Positions 41,801 through 48,251 of a DNA stretch of 48,390 nt are shown here, in pieces (within the stretch, counting starts at the first letter, position 1; every line of letters starts with the position of its first letter). The translations under genes were made by a program, and so were the position numbers. Source of the DNA: Chloroflexota bacterium (lineage in GTDB: Bacteria; Chloroflexota; Anaerolineae; Anaerolineales; Villigracilaceae); contig JACRLC010000048.1 in NCBI GenBank assembly GCA_016235425.1, positions 1 through 48,390 on the forward strand, written 5' to 3'. A model generated the notes under the pieces. The model was not told the DNA's origin. It saw only the letters and a program-made list of their open reading frames with translations, and did no database searches.

Positions 41801-42908
41801 GCAGACCCTCAACAACGTCACCACCTACTTCGTCGGCAGCTACTACGAAGTGACTGGAAGCACAGTTACGAAGTATTACTACGCCGGTTCGACCCGCGTC
41901 GCCATGCGGACATGCACGGGCGGAACATGTTCCGCCCCTACCTACCTGCTCTCCGACCATCTTGGAAGCACCAGTCTCACCACGGATGCCAGCGGCAACG
42001 TCATTTCGGAATTGCGCTACACCGCCTGGGGTGAAGTCCGCTACAATTCGGGGGTGACGCCTACGCAATATCAATTCACCGGGCAATATTCGAACGTGCC
42101 GGACTTCGGTTTGCTCTATTATGGCGCGCGCTGGTATGACCCTTATCTTAACCGCTTTGCCCAGGCCGATTCGATTGTCCCTGGCGGGGTGCAGGGGTAT
42201 GATCGGTATGCGTACGCGCTAAACAACCCCGTTCGATATACTGATCCGACAGGACATAGTGTTGATTGCGGAGTAGGTGAATCATACTGCGAAGCAGGCA
42301 AGCTGAATGTAAAAAAGCGAGCTACAGATCTCGCTATACGTTATTATCCTAGAACAGGAGCTGGAAGTACTGTCTACTGGGCAGGTTTGCCATACGGAGA
42401 TAAAACTGCACAGTCAATTTTATCTGAGGGAGGATGGAGTGAGGGGGCATTCAACGATCTTGTGTCTCACGGCGGAGTAAGCAAAGCTGATCCATTACAT
42501 GATCCTGCAATATATGCCGTTGCGGCAGTTGGTGGTGCAGGGTTATTAAGGGCTGGATACGGAGCTTTGGTGAGCTATGCCACAACAGGCGCTGAAGCAG
42601 AAATGGTCAGCATAGGAAGCAATGGCTTGTATCAAAAACCGGGTTTTACGTATTTCCAGTTACCAGAATCAGTCTATAATATACTTAATAAAGTGGGATT
42701 GGCCAGAGCAATAAACATTTCTGTGATAGACAATCAAATCGCCCAAGAAAAATCGGTTATTGTCTCACTCTTAGATCCAGCTAAACCGGGTCCAGGGACC
42801 TTAATGGAAATAGGCATGCTACGCGCTGCGCAATACATTGAGAGTACGGGTAACTGGATGGGTGTTGATAAAATCTTCCAGCCTTCTACCTGGCAATGGA
42901 TACAATGA
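35877..42908 (+). CDS. giant RHS/YD-repeat polymorphic toxin with internal SLH triad
   Basis: A 2343-residue secreted protein. The signal-like start (MNTFFNILMAVSLVAGQ) leads to an Ala/Pro/Thr-rich stretch, beta-rich domains, and an SpvB-like module around residues 355-700 (AGTFSLPIEVPAGPGGLQPD...). Long arrays of YD repeats follow (about 1050-1690, e.g. TYDDLSRLTNKAS). A Pro/Thr linker and three SLH domains (about 1695-1885) interrupt the RHS body; after a palindrome-derived linker (about 1890-1925) the RHS core resumes (FLYDGDGRRVAQTL, YLLSDHLGSTSLTTDASG, YYGARWYDPYLNRFAQADS, NNPVRYTDPTGH). The last 220 residues form a variable, AT-richer tip I do not recognise, the presumed toxin. ATG 35877 is preferred to GTG 35868. 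A probable immunity gene starts 17 bases after the stop. Confidence 0.88.
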   Translation: MNTFFNILMAVSLVAGQITLPVRTAPMTNAPDLQAAEDIPLAEAPAVTEPPAAVEAVVETEPLAAVSGTPLALIAAITGTPSAPTISTPSANDPAIPRPAREQIAAPSLMLSTIPEQLKQNMSFELNWEAGGVEFDGQTLLQVSLPEGILPEEKWRSSEYDAGTRMLVLTLAVTEPQGTLRLRTDDSLAGNYLISAELRRAEVSLAVATLTFATREEFFVEKAGGSIQTADGRIKVDFPAGALPEDARVEIGQSVEEAAPPASLSGLPFEIKAYGQTSQRELNVFDQEVRIEVDYSELNLPAEKEGDLFLYWHNPQTSGWEGIASVTDSGTKKLSAFVNHFTVFNMAVNDWQASHLPTVDTFQVSQFTGAGTFSLPIEVPAGPGGLQPDLTLSYNSQVADQANALTQASWVGMGWSLETGSIERDTHGTTAFEGDDTFALSAGGMSAHFAMGADGKYHALDENFTRIQYYPLPGTWTVWDKQGNIYYFEDQAVMANNSTPKLTYRWSLTRVQNIFGKELVFTYFKEHKLVSHGNRGIQKQADTAVYPETIIYPHGRYRIWFERENRPDYITSWKNDDIYHSLQTQRLKTIHIQEGSDGTGWTDVKQYVFSYNEGGNAIFPNSQANGIKISTLTGAQQLGLNGAAYPAYTFAYDGLHLTRAENGYGGFVVFDYDTEPWYSISEARNTYLLEYDFTDKPRNSPCRENLGSMTWQGGNRVYCNGSSLTVNGTGGEQYLSSVENPSVFRPGGIYRISVTHDGLAPGAGIGLGVYDGTYSHFGPENTSDNWTTTEYYYQMPADGKSWLIANLRVTGGPVNINKFSAQLLPSFYRVTAKHISDGQGRTYTYNYTYGGAAVNDPYDIFTGTGHSQMAADCKTDQKCYVEPYSEFRGHAAVTETWPDGRQVVTAFFQDDIYKGRSSKVETFASAGGPKMNETIYQYDNKLQVLYSSLGELHLKGYWVYQTSQENWTYGAVSGATKSAFFYDETAMQPSGSAYGNLTTRQDYTWNGSDWSPYRKTQTYFWPNDTDVYLVGLPAKTMIYEGSAALMGISINLYDNNNGDHQTAPTKGLLTAARALVTDTGQYSQVSYGYDAWGNRTSVTTHTGFGGWNTSPDPGTARTTSTTYDNNYYTYPTSIKNALNQQTTLTYDYAKGVPLSETDPNGTVTSAEYDDLGRMTALIRPGDTTDSPTLRIAYPQWNPFQATITQKIDDTTSYTVVRTYDGLGRQTQTINGGAITDTIYDSPSVTRQSLPYFSGDPVYYTTTTTGLGGRRVAVQAPDGTTVTTFTDGLQTTVTEPDTGGGIHSTITMKDAWGRAVSIIPPTGPEISYTYDIFDRLETAVHGGNYTTQLFYNYAGQKIKMTDPDMGTWQYQYDGAGSLIRQTDARGCTLTMTYDDLSRLTNKASSGTGCGTQVNTSYTYDEGTNGIGRRTSMTDASGSTSWTYDARGRMSSETRNISGSSFTTGWNYNSAGLPTRISYPGGGELVDYEYNSRMLLDTVSSGINTYVSGSRYDSAGRTTSRSYGSGTQTGYDYYAWDTQGGRLKAIQSGTAGNPTSLQDLNYLYDAAGSVISIQNDAAGETQDFAYDSLNRLTSWTLGGITENYSYDPTTGNLAQNRNGQLVYGDPAHPHAVTVNGTDTSFVYDWNGNMTYRKAAGQVSEFTYDAEGRLSGVQPGAGTPPPTVTPPTPTGTPTPIPPVFADVPDGYPNKASIETLYHNGITGGCGTAPLRYCPENNTTRAETTVFLLKAEHGGGYTPPAVGSSTGFNDVPINSAYAAWIKQFAAEGITSGCGNGNFCPDEPVTREQLAVFMLKAKHGAAYVPPAATGALFTDVAANDWAAAWIEQFANEIGGAAMASLGCSANKYCPTSPILRRDVAVFVVRAFNIPMSSTPLPVGEGAGRRVELVETVRAAAPDVGDWRTGDWRDSTVAAAPQATMTMPEARIIDPTYHAPKVMAMPSPLSAEASFLYDGDGRRVAQTLNNVTTYFVGSYYEVTGSTVTKYYYAGSTRVAMRTCTGGTCSAPTYLLSDHLGSTSLTTDASGNVISELRYTAWGEVRYNSGVTPTQYQFTGQYSNVPDFGLLYYGARWYDPYLNRFAQADSIVPGGVQGYDRYAYALNNPVRYTDPTGHSVDCGVGESYCEAGKLNVKKRATDLAIRYYPRTGAGSTVYWAGLPYGDKTAQSILSEGGWSEGAFNDLVSHGGVSKADPLHDPAIYAVAAVGGAGLLRAGYGALVSYATTGAEAEMVSIGSNGLYQKPGFTYFQLPESVYNILNKVGLARAINISVIDNQIAQEKSVIVSLLDPAKPGPGTLMEIGMLRAAQYIESTGNWMGVDKIFQPSTWQWIQ
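41542..41606. repeat. dispersed palindrome captured in the RHS coding sequence
   Basis: CCCCTCTCCC (41542-41551) pairs with GGGAGAGGGG (41555-41564); then GTTGAGCTTGTCGAAACAGT follows, a relative of the CCTGAGCCTGTCGAAGG unit at 10377. It is read in frame as a linker (TPLPVGEGAGRRVELVETVR) between the SLH triad and the RHS core. Confidence 0.65.
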
Positions 42909-42924
42909 CAAAGGAATTAGAAAT

Positions 42925-43401
42925 ATGAGCAACAGAAAATTGGATCCTATCTTGAGAGATATTAAACATTACTTCCAGTTTCTCTTTGATAAAGGATACA
43001 AGATTCATTGTGTGAAAGAACTCTCTATGGGAGATTGGCAAGTAATACTCGCTTTAGACAATTGCGGTATAGTGATTTTTAGCGATCAGGGCGAAATAAG
43101 TGCGTTATTTTCGCCTGTCGATTCAAATATGAAGTATAGAGTGGGTCTTGAAGGCATGATTTACTTCTTGAGCCATGAGCAAATCTTTATTGGCAAATTG
43201 GAAAAGAATTTCTTCAATGCCAGAAGGAAGAGATTTGAAACATTGGCAAGTTTATTGGAACAATATATCGATCAGATTACTCCCTATTTTGGAAAGGATT
43301 ATGAGAAATATAAACACGAACTGATGTCGATACAGCGAAAATACCTTGATATTTACCTAGACAAATATATCTCAAAACGAAAACGTCGAGATTGGGAATG
43401 A
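42925..43401 (+). CDS. probable immunity protein for the full-length RHS tip
   Basis: Not recognised as a named family. A 158-residue soluble protein with no signal peptide: MSNRKLDPILRDIKHYFQFLF at the start, a probable beta-sheet core (WQVILALDNCGIVIFSD), then a long charged helix region (YEKYKHELMSIQRKYLDIYLDKY) ending in a basic tail. It starts 17 bases after the RHS stop, with AAGGA nine bases upstream of the ATG, and is AT-rich like the tip. Size, position and composition are those of immunity genes in polymorphic toxin loci. A cytoplasmic immunity protein implies the tip acts in the cytoplasm. This is inference from context. Confidence 0.6.
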   Translation: MSNRKLDPILRDIKHYFQFLFDKGYKIHCVKELSMGDWQVILALDNCGIVIFSDQGEISALFSPVDSNMKYRVGLEGMIYFLSHEQIFIGKLEKNFFNARRKRFETLASLLEQYIDQITPYFGKDYEKYKHELMSIQRKYLDIYLDKYISKRKRRDWE

Positions 43402-43601
43402 TTTTGTTCTGCTCGGTGTGAGATTTTGTTTGAGCTTTAACAAACTCATATTTCTTTTGGGTAGTGAGCGCTCCAGCACTGCCCAAAATTTCCAAACTTC
43501 AAAGACGAACCGAGCTACTTTGTCAGCACTGGTGATATAAGCGGTTTCACATCTGGTTCTGGTACTTTTCAAGAGGTGCAGGCATACTTAGAGACGACAA
43601 C

Positions 43602-43895
43602 ATGAATGGGACATATGGTCTCCCAAGTCCAGCGCACCAGTTTGGGATCTCTTTCGATGGCTTTAACTATAAATTGCCCAATGACTGGAAGATGGCTTCT
43701 GACGGGAAAGGTATTGTGATGATGGAGAAACAATTTAATATTGAACACAAAGGCGGAGTGATATTAACAACTATTGGCATAGCTGGTGGGCCAGTTGGTC
43801 TGGCAGTCGCATTGGTAACTGATATTACAATAATGCAAAACCCTGACCAAGTCATACCCGTGTATTATGATCAAATTCCACGGCGGCCATACTGA
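43602..43895 (+). pseudogene. displaced RHS tip relic (97-residue end fragment)
   Basis: The frame MNGTYGLPSPAHQFGISFDG... ends in a hydrophobic stretch and YYDQIPRRPY. Upstream bases 43402-43601 contain only broken frames (for example one reading KFPNFKDEPSYFVSTGDISG) and a small hairpin near 43459, with no RHS core. A membrane-protein gene with its own ribosome binding site follows 10 bases after it. I read it as the 3' end of an old toxin tip whose front has been lost. A small independent gene is the alternative. Confidence 0.45.
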
Positions 43896-43905
43896 AAGGA
43901 TCATT

Positions 43906-44286
43906 ATGTCAAACACCACCATTCATCGAGTTCAAGCCATACTGGCAACGTCATCAGGAACTCTACTCTTCGCCTTGGCTATATTATCTTATCTTTCTAA
44001 GTCCATGTATAGTGGAAAGTATATTATTGCATTTAGCGCTTTCGCGTGGAGTGTTGCTATATGCGTTATTTGGATAAGGCTAAGAACAATATTAAGTACA
44101 CCTGTTGCACTCACTATCGTTTCTATTGTATATGCCTTCCTTTTATTGGCTGACTTTGCCTCAAGATCATTTATGGATGAAATATTTCAATTAACATTAT
44201 TTTCAGTGGATTCTGTTTTAATATTTTCAGAAGGTATAACCATTTGGTTGAAAATAAAAATTGCAATTGCGAAGACTCCCCAGTGA
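43906..44286 (+). CDS. small membrane protein, probable immunity protein
   Basis: A 126-residue protein with four hydrophobic segments (about 8-28, 38-57, 63-85 and 90-118): TLLFALAILSYLS, IIAFSAFAWSVAICVIWI, VALTIVSIVYAFLLLADF. ATG 43906 follows GAAAGGATC at a good distance; a longer in-frame start at 43867 lies inside the previous fragment and is not preferred. Four-helix membrane immunity proteins usually protect against pore-forming or membrane/envelope-acting tips. It belongs to a tip relic just upstream. No family recognised. Confidence 0.6.
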   Translation: MSNTTIHRVQAILATSSGTLLFALAILSYLSKSMYSGKYIIAFSAFAWSVAICVIWIRLRTILSTPVALTIVSIVYAFLLLADFASRSFMDEIFQLTLFSVDSVLIFSEGITIWLKIKIAIAKTPQ

Positions 44287-44484
44287 CCAAAGCTCTCAAC
44301 GACTGGAGTGGGTTGTACTATGATGCGGTGCGATCCACTTCTGTCTGTTTTCGGTGTCTGCCTCGCGCCAATGTCACCAGCGACACCAATGGGAAAGCAG
44401 GTAAAGTCAGTGATGAGAAGTGAACCCACCCTCCTCATCGGCGCAGACTATTTGTCGCATCCGGACTGGCATGACAGTCACTAG
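44285..44484 (+). pseudogene. further toxin-tip fragments
   Basis: Two short, stop-separated readings lie here: KALNDWSGLYYDAVRSTSVC... up to about 44424, and MRSEPTLLIGADYLSHPDWH... at 44413-44484 (23 residues). Neither has a start signal or RHS core. They look like the ends of one or two lost tips kept ahead of the small membrane protein at 44495. Confidence 0.3.
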
Positions 44485-44494
44485 GCGGTGTCAC

Positions 44495-44710
44495 ATGACA
44501 TATTTTTTATATACATGGTTAGCGCCCTTTTTTATAATTGATGGAATATACTTAATAATCCGCTCACTACTGGCTCTAAAGAAGGAGAAAAGAATCAATA
44601 CCCAAAAGGCCAGCAGTGAACATATGTGGAATGTTGTATCATTAATCATTGGAATCGGAGCGCTTATTCTTGGCTTACTGTTTTCATTGAGAATTGTTGC
44701 TCCCCCATAA
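44495..44710 (+). CDS. 71-residue membrane protein, possible immunity protein
   Basis: Starts MTYFLYTWLAPFFIIDGIYL, contains a short basic loop (LKKEKRINTQK) and a second hydrophobic segment (VVSLIIGIGALILGLLFSL). Two membrane helices, AT-rich. It follows tip fragments and precedes the orphan RHS cassette, so a leftover immunity gene is likely. No clear ribosome binding site; the longer upstream start at 44420 lacks support too. Confidence 0.45.
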   Translation: MTYFLYTWLAPFFIIDGIYLIIRSLLALKKEKRINTQKASSEHMWNVVSLIIGIGALILGLLFSLRIVAPP

Positions 44711-44727
44711 GATCAACAATTCTCAAC

Positions 44728-44766
44728 ATGTCATTGTGAGCGCACTTTGCGAAGCAATCTCCTCGT
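44728..44766. repeat. dispersed repeat at the orphan-cassette junction
   Basis: TGTCATTGTGAGCGCACTTT followed by GCGAAGCAATCTCC. Sequences of the CATTGCGAGCGxxxGCGAAGCAATCTCC kind are common intergenic repeats in many bacteria. It ends about 25 bases before RHS homology begins (about 44790). Confidence 0.5.
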
Positions 44767-44825
44767 AAAACCAACTTCCGCCCACACCCCGCATTGTTGA
44801 CCCGACCTACCACGCGCCCAAAGTC

Positions 44826-45977
44826 ATGGCCATGCCCAGCCCGCTCGGCGCAGAAGCATCGTTCCTCTACGACGGTGACGGCAGGCGCGTGGCGCAGACC
44901 CTCAACGGCGTCACCACCTACTTCGTCGGCAATTACTACGAAGTGACTGGAGGTGTGGTCACCAAGTATTATTATGCCGGCGCGCAACGGATCGCAATGA
45001 GACGAGATGGCACACTCTATTACCTGCTCTCCGATCATCTCGGAAGCACCAGTCTCACCACAGATGCAGGCGGAAATATCATCTCTGAATTGAGATATAC
45101 CGCCTGGGGCGAAGTCCGCTACAATTCGGGGGTGACGCCCACAGAGTACACTTTTACCGGGCAGAGGAGCTATACCGAGTCCTTCGGTCTCATGTACTAC
45201 GGGGCGCGCTGGTATGACCCTTATATTACCCAGTTCTCCCAGCCTGATTCGATTATACCTGACCTCTATAACCCTCAAGCCTGGGATAGGTATGCGTACA
45301 CGCTAAATAATCCTGTTCGATACACCGATCCAAGCGGGCACATGGCTTGGGAAGGGAATGGCGGTGATGACACAAAGGAAGAAGTCGAATATTACAGACA
45401 GAGAAATGATGCTCTTAAATGTCAGGCAGGAAATGACACCTATTGTTCATATGGAGAAAAACACCCTATAGAAGTCGCGACATTCACTGCGTCTGCCCTC
45501 ATGGGCGGTGCTGCCACAGAGACTGTAATCCTCGGCGGTGGAGCGGCAGCTGTGGCAGATACAGCAATTTATAGAGCTGGCTTATCGTGCATTCGCAGTA
45601 CGGCTTGCAGATGGCTCACCGGTATGGCGGGTGGGGCGGGCACTGGCCGGGTCGTGCTAAGCGGTCACGGTGGGTACAGTTCTACTAATGGCACTACAAC
45701 TGTACCTAATGGTACAACGCTTCATACTTATGCCCCATTGGGTAAACCAATTACTGATAAATTAGGGAACGCAATTGAGACTGGAGTTGTTAACTCTGGC
45801 GAGTATATTTTTGGGCCAAGCAAACAGGTCCCAAACCTTACGCTTTATCCACCAACAGGGCTAAAAATTATGGGTGATCCAACTACGGTCAATTCTCCCA
45901 CTCTTCTAAGTGATCTTCTTGTGCCTGATATGGGCGACGTACATTGGGCAGCTTGTCTGGTACTTACAGACTGTTAG
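44826..45977 (+). CDS. orphan RHS core with Stv-like tip
   Basis: 383 residues. RHS homology really begins near 44790 (IVDPTYHAPKVMAMPSPL) after a stop at 44766, with no upstream signal peptide or YD array, so this is a displaced cassette. It repeats the parent's post-SLH core almost codon for codon (EASFLYDGDGRRVAQTLNG..., SDHLGSTSLTTDAGG, YYGARWYDPYITQFSQPDS) to NNPVRYTDPSGH, then switches to a new tip. The tip's last 130 residues (GRVVLSGHGGYSSTNGTTTV, PNGTTLHTYAPLGKPITD, GPSKQVPNLTLYPPTGL, GDVHWAACLVLTDC) resemble the putative adhesin Stv domain; activity unknown. It could be expressed only after recombination into the parent. Its partner gene follows at 46030. Confidence 0.75.
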   Translation: MAMPSPLGAEASFLYDGDGRRVAQTLNGVTTYFVGNYYEVTGGVVTKYYYAGAQRIAMRRDGTLYYLLSDHLGSTSLTTDAGGNIISELRYTAWGEVRYNSGVTPTEYTFTGQRSYTESFGLMYYGARWYDPYITQFSQPDSIIPDLYNPQAWDRYAYTLNNPVRYTDPSGHMAWEGNGGDDTKEEVEYYRQRNDALKCQAGNDTYCSYGEKHPIEVATFTASALMGGAATETVILGGGAAAVADTAIYRAGLSCIRSTACRWLTGMAGGAGTGRVVLSGHGGYSSTNGTTTVPNGTTLHTYAPLGKPITDKLGNAIETGVVNSGEYIFGPSKQVPNLTLYPPTGLKIMGDPTTVNSPTLLSDLLVPDMGDVHWAACLVLTDC

Positions 45978-46029
45978 CATCAATGCTAAACATTACAATT
46001 TTCAGCCGCTGGCGATTAAGGAGTTTGCT

Positions 46030-46464
46030 ATGACGTACTATGTAGACATGTCACTATATGAGTATATTGAGGAATGTGTTCGTCCAAATACTTTCAATGT
46101 AGGTTGGTTGAGTCGCGATTATGATTTTGAGAGAGGAAAAAGTCCAGAACAATTTCATCAGAGGCTATTAGAGTTTTGTGCATTCGGTGTGTGCAAAACA
46201 AGAGGGTGGCATATATGTGAATTTTGTAATACTGAAGAGCGCGCGCCAATCAAGGTTGAATTTAATGCCGATACAATCTTATTTTTAGGTTCAGCCGAGA
46301 TACGGATTATTGGAGACGACAAAATATTTGCATCACCTAATCTAATTTATCATTATGTTGTTGCTCATGAGTACCTTCCCCCACAAGAGTTTATTGATGC
46401 TGTATTAGAGAGCCCTTTACCGACTTCTGACGAATATAAGCAACAGCTCCGAGGTCTCGTATGA
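46030..46464 (+). CDS. DUF7919-like protein, probable immunity partner of the Stv tip
   Basis: A 144-residue soluble protein: MTYYVDMSLYEYIEECVRPN, then NVGWLSRDYDFERGKSPEQF, TRGWHICEFCNTEE (a possible metal-binding His/Cys pair), LGSAEIRIIGD, IYHYVVAHEYLPPQEFIDAV. The N-V-G-W-L and T-R-G-xH-xCEFC pattern recalls DUF7919 proteins, as far as I can recall without a search. ATG 46030 follows TTAAGGAG at good spacing; the longer upstream start inside the orphan tip is rejected. Its position right after an orphan tip and its size suggest an immunity protein; an independent housekeeping role cannot be excluded. Confidence 0.65.
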   Translation: MTYYVDMSLYEYIEECVRPNTFNVGWLSRDYDFERGKSPEQFHQRLLEFCAFGVCKTRGWHICEFCNTEERAPIKVEFNADTILFLGSAEIRIIGDDKIFASPNLIYHYVVAHEYLPPQEFIDAVLESPLPTSDEYKQQLRGLV

Positions 46465-46506
46465 ATTACTGTATTTCCCAATGAATGCGTCGCACCTTAC
46501 GGACAG

Positions 46507-47406
46507 GTGAATCCCTTTGGGCGGATGCTTGTTCAAAGAAACTTCGGAAGTCTTTCGAGAGTCGGTCAGACCGTAAGGCCATCCAAAAAGACTTCCGAAG
46601 TTTGGGTTGAGGTAGCCGCGCATTATCTTAACCGCTTTGCCCAGGCGGATACGATCGTCCCTGGCGGGGCGCAGGGATATGACAGGTACGCGTACGTGAA
46701 TAATTCGCCGCTGAAATACATTGATCCGTCAGGACATAATCCCTGCCGTGGGGCGGAAAGTGGATATAAATGCCACAGGGACTTGAAAAAAGCATTATCT
46801 GGACAGGGCGATTTACCGGATTATGGGCAATACTTTGGTTGCGGCAATGATGCAGAATGTTTGGATTGGGCATTAGGCAACTTAGGAATTTCTCAATGGG
46901 AATATGACATTCTCTCAAGACTATACTTTAACGGAGGGTCTGATGCTGTGCATGGGGTGAACTACATTCTTGCCAATGGAATCCATATCAAGGTCGGAAC
47001 ACCGTTTGAAGTAACTGACCCGCTCAAAAGTGATTGGCAAGCTATGGGCGATGTTTCCGGTTGGTATGAAAATGGCTATATTGTCCTTAATCCCAACAGG
47101 AACACCTCCGGTAAAATGCCTGATGATTGGCATCTTTCAATTATTGTGCATGAGGCATGGCATATAGAACAAGGACCCTTGGTGGCCTTTACTAAAGGTG
47201 GCGAATTAGAAGCATATCAAGTCGGGCTACGGGTCGATATGGCACTGGAAGGGAAGACCTTATCTCAATTACCGGCCTACCAGCAGGAAATGTATAATTC
47301 GACATCGGGTTGGGATTATGGTCAGAAAGTGAAGCAATACCTTCCAGGATACTGGCAAGGTCTAAGGTTGCTTCCACCTTATCGTCTGCCTTATCCATGG
47401 CCGTAA
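46507..47406 (+). CDS. orphan RHS tip with HExxH metallopeptidase motif
   Basis: 299 residues. The first 38 come from a palindrome-containing junction and are probably not native. RHS homology starts about 46624 (YLNRFAQADTIVPGGAQGYDRYAYVNNSPLKYIDPSGH), shorter than in the first orphan. After the DPSGH boundary the tip holds GCGNDAECLDWALG, HIKVGTPFEVTD, and IIVHEAWHIEQG with HEAWH at residues 215-219, followed by GGELEAYQVG whose Glu (233 or 235) could be the third zinc ligand. This is a zincin-type peptidase layout, so the tip probably cleaves protein targets. No signal peptide or start suited to secretion, so it is a stored cassette unless recombined. A lipoprotein gene follows 19 bases later. 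Confidence 0.72.
   Translation: MNPFGRMLVQRNFGSLSRVGQTVRPSKKTSEVWVEVAAHYLNRFAQADTIVPGGAQGYDRYAYVNNSPLKYIDPSGHNPCRGAESGYKCHRDLKKALSGQGDLPDYGQYFGCGNDAECLDWALGNLGISQWEYDILSRLYFNGGSDAVHGVNYILANGIHIKVGTPFEVTDPLKSDWQAMGDVSGWYENGYIVLNPNRNTSGKMPDDWHLSIIVHEAWHIEQGPLVAFTKGGELEAYQVGLRVDMALEGKTLSQLPAYQQEMYNSTSGWDYGQKVKQYLPGYWQGLRLLPPYRLPYPWP
46539..46603. repeat. 17-bp inverted repeat at the second orphan junction
   Basis: AAACTTCGGAAGTCTTT (46539-46555) is the exact reverse complement of 46587-46603. The spacer includes GGTCAGACC, itself a small palindrome. It ends about 20 bases before RHS homology resumes. Confidence 0.7.
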
Positions 47407-47425
47407 ATATAGGCAGGAGTAAATT

Positions 47426-48251
47426 ATGTATATATCCGGTTCTTCTCTTGAAAAAACAACACTAAATGCCATAAAATCATTATTGATTTTCATGATCACT
47501 CTTCTTGTAGCTTTCCTGGGAGGGTGTAGACAGTCGTCACAGTCAAGTTTGGTTAACGTACGACGCTTGGTATCCTTGGGAAAGCCTCCTGCCAATGAAA
47601 TACTGTGGTCACCTGTAAATCAAAATAAAATCCTGGTCAGCTCTGGTTATGTGAACTTTAGCGGTGGAGAAAACTATGTTCTTAACACCGAAACAGGTGA
47701 AAAACAAATTCTCGCGCAGACCGAGTACGGTTTCCTCGCGATAAGAACCTGGTTGCCCGATGGCAAGAGCATCATCATGGCAGCCAACAAAGACACAGCG
47801 GGGTTTGAAAAAGGCGGGTTATGGGAAGTAAGTCTTGAGGATAATACATTTATATTTTTACAGGCTGAAACAGACAAAATCATTTGGGGACCCGATGAAA
47901 AGAGTCTTACAATAGAAAGATCTAGAAAAACCGAATCAGGGCAAGAAAAGACCGAATTAGTTTGGATTGACAGAACGACTCGGAAAGAAACCGTGATTTT
48001 TGAAACGAAAACTGACCAAACTATATTTGGATTTTCCTGGTCGCCAGGTGGCAAGCAGTTGGTATTCTCCATGGGAAGCATTTAGCCCATGGGCAATTTT
48101 GACATTTATATACTGGATATGCGTTCTGGAAAGGTAAAACAAATTACCGATGAGGGCGATAATACATACCCGGTTTGGTCGCCCACAAATGATCTAATCG
48201 CCTTTCTCAAAAAGACACTCGATGGGAACCATGAAGTATATTCATTATATC
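47426..48251 (+). pseudogene. TolB-like beta-propeller lipoprotein with in-frame stop
   Basis: A basic and hydrophobic N-terminus ends in the lipobox-like FLGGC (Cys about residue 34), then WD40/TolB-type propeller blades: ILWSPVNQNKILVSSG, TWLPDGKSIIMAAN, IIWGPDEKSLTIER, FSWSPGGKQLVFSMG. The reading stops at TAG (48083-48085) and continues in the same frame as GNFDIYILDMRSGKVKQITD, then VWSPTNDLIAF, up to about 48251, where the sequence changes character. So a single nonsense codon splits one propeller. It lies 19 bases behind the metallopeptidase tip, where an immunity gene is expected, and is secreted. Nonsense mutation, sequencing error or readthrough remain open. Confidence 0.65.

Noticed and set aside
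40371..42086. 571-codon open frame on the minus strand
   Set aside because: Opposite strand of the RHS gene; Gly/Arg/Val/His-rich composition typical of a mirror frame of repetitive coding DNA.
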